In this document: one piece after another, positions 61,201 to 64,000 of the stretch
How the letters are laid out: each line of letters starts with the position of its first letter
Position numbering within the stretch: the stretch's first letter is position 1
NCBI RefSeq assembly: GCF_049306965.1
Contig: NC_133180.1
Location: 43,695,001 to 43,759,000, forward strand
DNA length: 64,000 nucleotides
Source: Danio rerio
Lineage: Eukaryota; Chordata; Actinopteri; Cypriniformes; Danionidae
Direction of reading: 5' to 3'
Made by a program: the position numbers and the translations under genes
Notes under the pieces: generated by a model
Databases searched by the model: none
Seen by the model: the letters and a program-made list of their open reading frames with translations, nothing else
What the model was told of the DNA's origin: nothing

Positions 61201-61914
61201 AAGCTATACAATATTATATTTGTGCATATACAATAGATTAGACAGTAGCTACTGAAGCCAAATCTGGAGCCATAACAAAATAACTTATGATAAGTCAAAA
61301 ACTAGTACACCCAAATTTGTTATAAAAAATTAAATAAAAATTTTAAAAGGAGGCAAAGAGAATCAAGAGAAGCAACAAATAATTGAAAAATTGAGTTGAA
61401 AATTTGTAGGTTGTATTTTTTTTGCAATACTTTGCTTGAATTTAATTGTATTATCTTTCAGTTTCTAAATATGTTGGTGACTAAATTATTATTTTCATAA
61501 ATATTTGTTTAATAAATCGATTTTGTTTAAATGCAGCTATATTCACTGAGAAATGGATAAAAATATTCATTTTCAAAATGGGGTGTACTCTATCATGCTG
61601 AGCTCTGTATATACATTTTTTTAATGTACTGTATACAGCACAACATAATTAATAAATATATTAACACTGTTGCTACTGCATTTACAGTTAGAGTAACAAA
61701 GTGGACAGCATGAAAATTGTGAAGAAGAATAGTTTTAGTGTGTTACAGCTTGTCTTGTTCACCCTTTCAGAGTCAGTGCAAGAACTGCAGCGGTGTGTTC
61801 TGTGAGAACTGCATGGCGAATGAACTGCCTCTGCCCTCGTCCATCAACCCCGAGCACGTGTGTGATGTCTGCTACTCTCAGCTCCTGGAGCAGTACTCGT
61901 CCTCCCCATCCTGA
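29416..61914 (+). CDS. rufy3: RUN and FYVE domain-containing protein 3 (whole gene span)
   Basis: Cytoplasmic adaptor of the RUFY family; family members link Rab/Arl GTPases to vesicles and motors, and RUFY3 is known for neuronal polarity, axon growth and lysosome positioning. Coding exons are 1A 29416-29689 or 1B 34896-35073; 2 39256-39315; 3 40793-40966; 4 46080-46197; 5 46284-46385; 6 48892-49015; 7 49171-49235; 8 49338-49403; 9 49496-49565; 10 52374-52466; 11 52568-52651; 12 52732-52899; 13 53992-54089. The short end is 55276-55348. The long end is 56449-56568, 59345-59471, 59572-59648, 59740-59764, 59854-59931 and 61771-61914. All phases join. From 1B the short form is 490 aa (470 without exon 2) and the long form 656 aa. 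The protein sequence is very close to human RUFY3 throughout, which excludes RUFY1 and RUFY2. Confidence 0.95.
30492..30928. mobile_element. Possible MITE in rufy3 intron (GGGCTAGACAGAATCTGTGG ends)
   Basis: The left edge TAGGGCTAGACAGAATCTG and the right edge CAGATTTCGTGCGGGCCTAC are inverted relatives with mismatches. The content between is AT-rich and non-coding. Confidence 0.4.
31615..32327. mobile_element. Degenerate repeat with ACACTACCTTGCAAAAATTT ends
   Basis: The left end ACACTACCTTGCAAAAATTT is followed by AGGGTC. The right end is GTGACTCTTTTGAACAGTAGT, the inverted, diverged counterpart. These are the ends of a common fish DNA-transposon family as I recall it. The interior is AT-rich without coding potential. 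Confidence 0.45.
33760..33845. mobile_element. Fragment of the MITE family at 7257-7473
   Basis: TTAACTTAATTGATTTGTGT, TGTGTGGAACCCAGCATTTT and TTACAGTG repeat the right half of the element at 7257-7473. Confidence 0.55.
34300..34895 (+). promoter_or_regulatory. rufy3: Downstream promoter and 5' leader of rufy3 (exon 1B)
   Basis: A clear rise in GC content with a CCAAT box (34453-34457, AGCCAATCA), an AGAGAGAGAG run and a long pyrimidine-rich tract (about 34708-34770), right before the exon 1B start. The frame upstream of the ATG is closed by TGA at 34887-34889, which supports 34896 as the true start. The exact transcription start cannot be read. Confidence 0.5.
34896..35073 (+). CDS. rufy3: rufy3 first coding exon 1B (canonical start)
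   Basis: Encodes 59 residues starting [20 protein letters not shown] and continuing with [20 protein letters not shown] and [15 protein letters not shown]. This is almost the human RUFY3 N-terminus ([20 protein letters not shown]). The donor is GGTAGGA, phase 1. Confidence 0.95.
37145..37235. repeat. (CTTT)n microsatellite in rufy3 intron 1
   Basis: About 22 copies of TTTC within a longer pyrimidine-rich stretch (about 37060-37330). It gives meaningless Phe-Leu-Ser frames. Confidence 0.95.
39256..39315 (+). CDS. rufy3: rufy3 exon 2, 60 nt, possibly a cassette
   Basis: Encodes [20 protein letters not shown] between a T-rich tract with acceptor CAAAG and donor GGTGCG. Phase 1 to phase 1, so it can be skipped without frame loss. 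The human 469-aa form goes directly from PTHE to the next exon, so skipping probably occurs here too. It is acidic, with alternating hydrophobic residues suggesting a helix. Confidence 0.8.
40793..49403 (+). CDS. rufy3: rufy3 RUN-domain exons 3-8
   Basis: Exons 40793-40966, 46080-46197, 46284-46385, 48892-49015, 49171-49235 and 49338-49403. Together they encode the RUN domain: [100 protein letters not shown] and [12 protein letters not shown], followed by [22 protein letters not shown] domains bind small GTPases or motor adaptors. LLGEFYEP has Gly at the exon 5/6 joint where human has Ser. Introns 3 and 5 are large and full of transposons. Confidence 0.93.
41115..42676. mobile_element. hAT-like element with perfect 8-bp target duplication
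   Basis: The left end TAGTGATGTAACGGTATTGT and the right end GATACCGTTACATCCCTA are inverted. The ends are rich in CGGTA/TACCG words. ATTTTTAG is found exactly at 41107-41114 and 42677-42684, the 8-bp signature of hAT insertion. No transposase is readable, so it is non-autonomous or internally replaced. It carries a nested element at 41379-41682 and lies in rufy3 intron 3. Confidence 0.85.
41379..41682. mobile_element. GC-rich MITE nested in the hAT element
   Basis: The ends TAAAGCAGGTCGCACACCAG (continuing AAGCG) and the exact reverse complement at 41658-41682 form a perfect 25-bp inverted repeat. Just inside are GC-rich GGCGCCG-type words in both arms. Its good preservation means it landed recently relative to its host. 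The superfamily is uncertain. Confidence 0.8.
42700..43020. repeat. Repetitive TTCAA/TTGAA-rich block
   Basis: Repeated short words (AATATTCA, AAATTCAA, ATTTCA) over about 200 bp, then a GC-richer part with GAACTGCAGGAGAAGCAATA. It is probably an old repeat; the family and limits are unknown. Confidence 0.3.
43891..45238. mobile_element. hAT-type element with perfect 8-bp target duplication
   Basis: Ends are CAGGGGTTTTCGAACTTTTA and CAGTTTGAAAACCCCTG. TCCTAGAG lies exactly at 43883-43890 and 45239-45246. The 1,348-bp interior has no transposase that I can recognise. The CAGGGG termini are typical for hAT elements. It lies in rufy3 intron 3. Confidence 0.88.
45999..46051 (-). mobile_element. 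DANA SINE head fragment next to rufy3 exon 4
   Basis: GAGGGGATTGTGCTACCCACTGCGTCACC is followed by GTGACTCCC, which matches the minus-strand SINE head. It ends only about 28 bp before the exon 4 acceptor, so it occupies the branch-point window of this intron. Confidence 0.75.
46455..47380 (+). mobile_element. L2-type LINE 3' end, split by an insertion
   Basis: Translates in places to LKSLHWLPV-like, [20 protein letters not shown]-like and [16 protein letters not shown], the C-terminal end of fish L2 reverse transcriptases, followed by a 3' region ending GTGCTATATAAATAAACTTG-CCTTGC. It is 5'-truncated and has several frame breaks. The 3' region is interrupted at 46901-47265. It lies in rufy3 intron 5. 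Confidence 0.75.
46901..47265 (+). mobile_element. Possible solo LTR fossil inserted in the LINE tail
   Basis: This block of about 365 bp starts TGTTACGACCC and ends GAGCTCA (TG...CA), and TTTTTAA flanks both sides (46894-46900 and 47266-47272). It contains a TATATATTT box and AATAAA in LTR-like order. No internal retroviral or Gypsy-like region is present. The 7-8 bp flank is longer than usual for LTR elements, so the family is unsure. It is younger than the LINE it entered. Confidence 0.5.
47453..48785. mobile_element. hAT-like non-autonomous element
   Basis: The left end is CAGTTTTCAACCTTTTTTTT and the right end is CCCTGTTGGGAACCGCTG, with the reverse-strand start CAGCGGTTCCCAACAGG. The 8-bp flanks CATTAGAA (47445-47452) and CCTTAGAA (48786-48793) differ by one base. 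Inside is a curious CACCTTACACCGTAGG / CACCTTTCACCATAC direct repeat (about 47740-47810) and a (GA)n run at 48146-48168. No transposase is recognised. It lies in rufy3 intron 5. Confidence 0.7.
49496..54089 (+). CDS. rufy3: rufy3 coiled-coil exons 9-13
   Basis: Exons 49496-49565, 52374-52466, 52568-52651, 52732-52899 and 53992-54089. They encode long heptad-like helices: [73 protein letters not shown] and [20 protein letters not shown]. They correspond one to one to the human RUFY3 coiled coils, which mediate dimerisation and partner binding. Exon 11 ([14 protein letters not shown]) is the least conserved. Confidence 0.93.
49741..50015. mobile_element. Palindromic MITE, copy 5
   Basis: Contains TTGAGTTTCTTTCCTGTTGA, AATTGACTTCCATAGTAGGA, GCCAAACAGGTTTAGAACAA and the end GAACTATCCCTTTAAG. 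Nearly full length. Confidence 0.7.
50056..50300. mobile_element. Left end of a hAT-like repeat (CAGTGTTTCTCAGCC)
   Basis: CAGTGTTTCTCAGCCACTTT is followed by GGGGGACCACCAACGCTGCA, a repeat start frequent in fish. The right end is not clear. Confidence 0.4.
50985..51780 (+). mobile_element. L2-type LINE 3' end
   Basis: Open pieces translate to [56 protein letters not shown] and [20 protein letters not shown], then [20 protein letters not shown], typical of the C-terminal end of a fish LINE reverse transcriptase. The 3' tail GTCGCTTTGGATAAAAGCGT ends in an ATGTATAATGTAAATG repeat. It is 5'-truncated with frameshifts. It lies in rufy3 intron 9. Confidence 0.85.
51860..52065. mobile_element. 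Palindromic MITE, copy 6
   Basis: CTTTTGAGTTTCATTCTTCT, GATATTGTGAAAAATGTTCA, CTTCAAAATATCTTGTAACA and GAGAATGAGTAAATTG belong to the family at 1786-2075. The terminal AGGGATAG motifs are lost. Confidence 0.55.
55276..55348 (+). CDS. rufy3: rufy3 alternative last exon, short isoform
   Basis: Encodes [20 protein letters not shown] then QRQQ and stops with TAA. The human short isoform (Singar1) ends in a very similar SEKDLVKQAKTLNSAANKL. The acceptor CCCGAGCAG follows a pyrimidine stretch. This form lacks the FYVE-like finger. A 3' untranslated region follows with poly(A) signals at 55618 and 55649. Confidence 0.93.
55349..56250 (+). other. rufy3: 3' untranslated region of short rufy3
   Basis: AATAAA occurs at 55618-55623 and 55649-55654, and a further AATAAA at 56242-56247 may give a longer 3' end. 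The stretch contains an 81-codon open frame (55920-56165) with no recognised domain; I treat it as chance. Confidence 0.6.
56449..59764 (+). CDS. rufy3: rufy3 long-isoform coiled-coil exons
   Basis: Exons 56449-56568, 59345-59471, 59572-59648 and 59740-59764. They encode [79 protein letters not shown] and the 25-nt microexon LTLSHEDEQ. The first matches human RLRQAERSRQSAELDNRLFK. The middle part is less conserved. All phases join exon 13 to the FYVE exons. Confidence 0.88.
56899..57762. mobile_element. hAT-like element (TAGGGTTGGGTCGATGGC ends)
   Basis: The left end TAGGGTTGGGTCGATGGCCA and the right end GACATCGCCCAACCCTA are inverted. The 8-bp flanks ATGCATTT (56891-56898) and TTGCATTT (57763-57770) differ by one base. 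No transposase. It lies in the rufy3 long-isoform intron. Confidence 0.8.
58816..58995. mobile_element. Palindromic MITE, copy 7
   Basis: Starts TTAAAGGGATATTCACCCAA and continues with AAATGAAAATTCTTTCACCA, GCTGAACACAGATAGAGATA and CTTCAAAATATCTTAATTAA. The best-preserved left end of the family in this window. Confidence 0.7.
59854..61914 (+). CDS. rufy3: rufy3 FYVE-like zinc finger exons and stop
   Basis: Exons 59854-59931 ([20 protein letters not shown], then SLTSPK) and 61771-61914 ([47 protein letters not shown], stop TGA). The cysteine pairs CTMC, CKNC, CENC and CDVC can bind two zinc ions. The WxxD and R(R/K)HHCR phosphoinositide-binding motifs of true FYVE domains are absent, as in human RUFY3. 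Phosphatidylinositol 3-phosphate binding is therefore doubtful. Confidence 0.93.
60000..60320. mobile_element. Probable DNA-transposon end (AAAGGGCACCTGTTTTACCC)
   Basis: TTAAAGGGCACCTGTTTTAC is a frequent zebrafish repeat start, and CATCTCTCGTAGATAGTTGG-type sequence follows. The right end was not found. Confidence 0.35.
61150..61600. mobile_element. Possible Tc1-like MITE with GTACACCCC ends
   Basis: CAGTACACCCCACACAAAT at the left and AAAATGGGGTGTACTCTATC at the right are inverted. The inside is AT-rich and non-coding. It ends about 170 bp before the last rufy3 exon. Confidence 0.4.
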
Positions 61915-62383
61915 GACACACAGCGCATGTAAATAGTGCAATACAAAAAACTACACCTCACACTCTGGATCATCTCAGCTGTAAAGCATATCAGAAACGA
62001 TTTGCCAAAAGGGAATTTTTTACAAGCTCCTTGTTGGAAATGCTTTAGAGATTATTTTATTATGACCTATTATTCTTGAGGATTAGTGAAACTGTCCACC
62101 AAGTGGATGTATTTGGCTTTTTTGTACTTGAATCGCCTCGGTATCATTCAGTAATGCAAGTAGGAGGATTTCATTGGCATCTTAATCATTATGAGATGAC
62201 TAATTGTAGACAGAAACATGTTTTCAGCTTTTTGGAAAAGAAGGCACTGAACAAATCACACACATACAGTGACACTTTGTTAAATCCAACATTCTTAAAT
62301 TGTTAAAAAAAAAAAAAGAGCAGAAACTGCACATTTTGAAACTTTTATAGGGAAGAGTAAATTATCCTGTATTATAATGTTGA

Positions 62384-62404
62384 AATAAATGTATAAAAAA
62401 TAAA
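62384..62404 (+). terminator. rufy3: Poly(A) signals of long rufy3
   Basis: AATAAA at 62384-62389 and again at 62399-62404, about 470 bp after the long-isoform stop codon. Confidence 0.65.
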
Positions 62405-62619
62405 GACATGAAAAGTGGTTAAAAGCCTGTATGTATTTTCTTAGCTAAAAATCACATTTTAACTGTTCATTCCAAGCCGATATTATTCACGCAAACTGTA
62501 AATGCATGAAGACAAAGAGCAGCAATGTTGGATTATGCAGATGTTCACATCGGGAACTGTCTGGATCCAATCTCTTTACCTGCCTATATGGTATTTAAAA
62601 CTGGCGCTAGAGTACCCTT

Positions 62620-63595
62620 ACAAAAATAACTACAGTACAACAGCAGTATATAGTAGTATAACTGCAATAAAATAAAGTACAATTGCAAAATTGCAATTCA
62701 TTGAAGTATAAACACAGTTCAAATACAGTACAATAAATTTCAACAGCAGAATAAGCTGCAGTAAACAGGACTAAAAACAAGTAAATGCCATCTTTACTGC
62801 ACTTGTACTGCTGTAGTCTAATATGCCAATAGTGTGATAAGATCTGTACTGCACTTGTGTTCCAAGGGGTTTGTTGTTCAACATCTTCCAAGAATATTTG
62901 TACTTTTTTCAGGGATGTTTTTTTTGGATAAAAGTGGTTTTCTATTTAGAGTTTATTTTCAAAAATAAATAATACAAAATAACTGCTGTGAATTGAACAG
63001 TACAACAGCAGTTGCCTAAATACAAGGATAACAGTGGTTTAATCAATGTAACTGCAAAATTGCCGTATAATGAAGTGAAAACACAGTTCAACTATAATGC
63101 AATAAAGTTCAACAGCAGTAAAATCTACAGTTCAACTGAAGTAACATTAAATATTCTGAGAGGGGCATTATAGTAATAATGTTATATAATGCTTTCCAAT
63201 TAGCTACATCAGTATTAAAAGTGCACTTTTGTTTTATGTTTTGCAGAATTGTAGATGTTTTTCTGTAGTTAGTTATACTTCTGAAAAGTGCACTACAATA
63301 TATCGTGGTAGTATTTCAGCAAAACAACTGAGGTAACTGAAAGCTCATTTGGAAACCACTGTCCACCGAGGAGGAAAAGTAGTAGCTGTACTGCAGTTGT
63401 ATTGTAGAAGCACTTCAGTTGCACTGTTGTGCAGTACTGCATTATAGTCAATTATAGTATTATAGTTGTCATACTTCAGGACCATTACAGTAGTTATAGT
63501 AGTAGTATCACTTCAGCTGTATTGCAGTAGTTGTACTGCAGTTGTTTGTATTGTAGTACTTTAGTTGTATTGTAATACTGCAATATACTTAAATA
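62620..63595. repeat. Imperfect inverted and tandem repeat of ACTGCA/CAGTAC words
   Basis: The left half is full of ACAGTACAACAGCAGT and ATAACTGCAATAAA words. The right half has the reverse set (TGTACTGCAGTTGTATTGTA, TTGTAATACTGCAATA). Two blocks are also direct copies: about 62672-62765 and 63055-63140 share AAACACAGTTCAA, CAATAAA and TTCAACAGCAG. It is a large foldback-like or satellite-derived repeat with no coding capacity. Confidence 0.65.
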
Positions 63596-64000
63596 AGTTT
63601 TTTCGTGTCCAAAAAAAAAAAAACTTCTAACTTCTAGGGACTTCTAATACTTAACAGCCGCGATTATTAAATAACTGTCTAATAGTGGTTATTGTATTAC
63701 CATGATTGTTTCAGCTAACATCGATCACTGCAATTATTTTAAGAGCCATAAGGGTAGACTTAAAGCAGAATACAGACGCACCATTACAAACACTTGCAGT
63801 TCACTTTCAAATGCGCAGTAACGAGAGACTGTGTGTGTAAATCGCATTTGTGCACCGTCTTCCAACAAACAACTAGTTTACACTTCAAACACCTGCTTTG
63901 TGTTTAGAAAGTAGCAATGAATAGCTAACGTTAGCAGCAAATCTCTCTAAAATGCTTTTTCTGTGCGTGTTACATATACTGGAAGTCATTTTGGGTGTTT
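63596..64000. other. End of window, nothing recognised
   Basis: A short A run at 63611-63623, then moderately AT-rich sequence. It could belong to the flank of the next gene, but I see no exon. Confidence 0.3.

Overview
This is vertebrate genomic DNA, almost certainly zebrafish (Danio rerio) or a very close cyprinid. The intron-exon genes are typical of a fish, the DNA is AT-rich, about a dozen copies or pieces of the tRNA-derived DANA SINE (a Danio repeat) are present, and hAT-like and other miniature DNA transposons are dense. No bacterial, phage or CRISPR features are present. Species and transposon names come from memory of the families, not from a search. Exon boundaries were read by hand from splice signals, phase and protein similarity.

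Left part (about 4.3-25.9 kb): four CXC chemokine genes, all on the minus strand. Three are CXCL9/10/11-type genes: A at 4558-5262, B at 11773-12256 and C at 14306-14905. The fourth, D at 18583-25601, is CXCL13/CXCL9-like and very basic. Each has a signal-peptide exon, a CXC exon (CFC, CSC, CVC, CRC; no ELR), a third exon with the fourth cysteine and, in A, C and D, a short tail exon. Promoters of A, C and D carry consensus NF-kB sites, and B carries a perfect ISRE, which fits interferon- and inflammation-inducible T-cell chemokines. Gene B is one base short in its signal-peptide exon. Intron 2 of gene D holds a 5.1 kb DNA transposon (18963-24088) that carries a GC-rich minisatellite and pieces of a SAMD3-like coding sequence, and has itself been hit by several SINEs.

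Right part (about 29.4-62.4 kb): one large plus-strand gene, rufy3 (RUN and FYVE domain containing 3), covering about 33 kb. It has two alternative first coding exons (29416 and 34896), a 60-nt exon 2, RUN-domain exons, coiled-coil exons, and two alternative 3' ends. The short form ends at 55348 (490 aa, or 470 aa without exon 2, close to the roughly 469-aa human short form). The long form ends at 61914 (656 aa) in an atypical FYVE-like zinc finger. The introns are full of hAT-like elements with readable target duplications, two L2-type LINE tails, a possible solo LTR fossil and palindromic MITEs.

The stretches 1-4.3 kb, 5.4-11.5 kb, 15.1-18.2 kb, 25.9-29.2 kb and 62.4-64 kb hold no gene that I can support, only repeats and AT-rich DNA. 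The most unusual items are the SAMD3-like transposon in the chemokine intron, the basic loop and tail of chemokine D, the Ser/Thr-rich tail of chemokine A, the one-base defect in chemokine B, and the long inverted repeat at 8.6-10.0 kb with one arm split by an insert.
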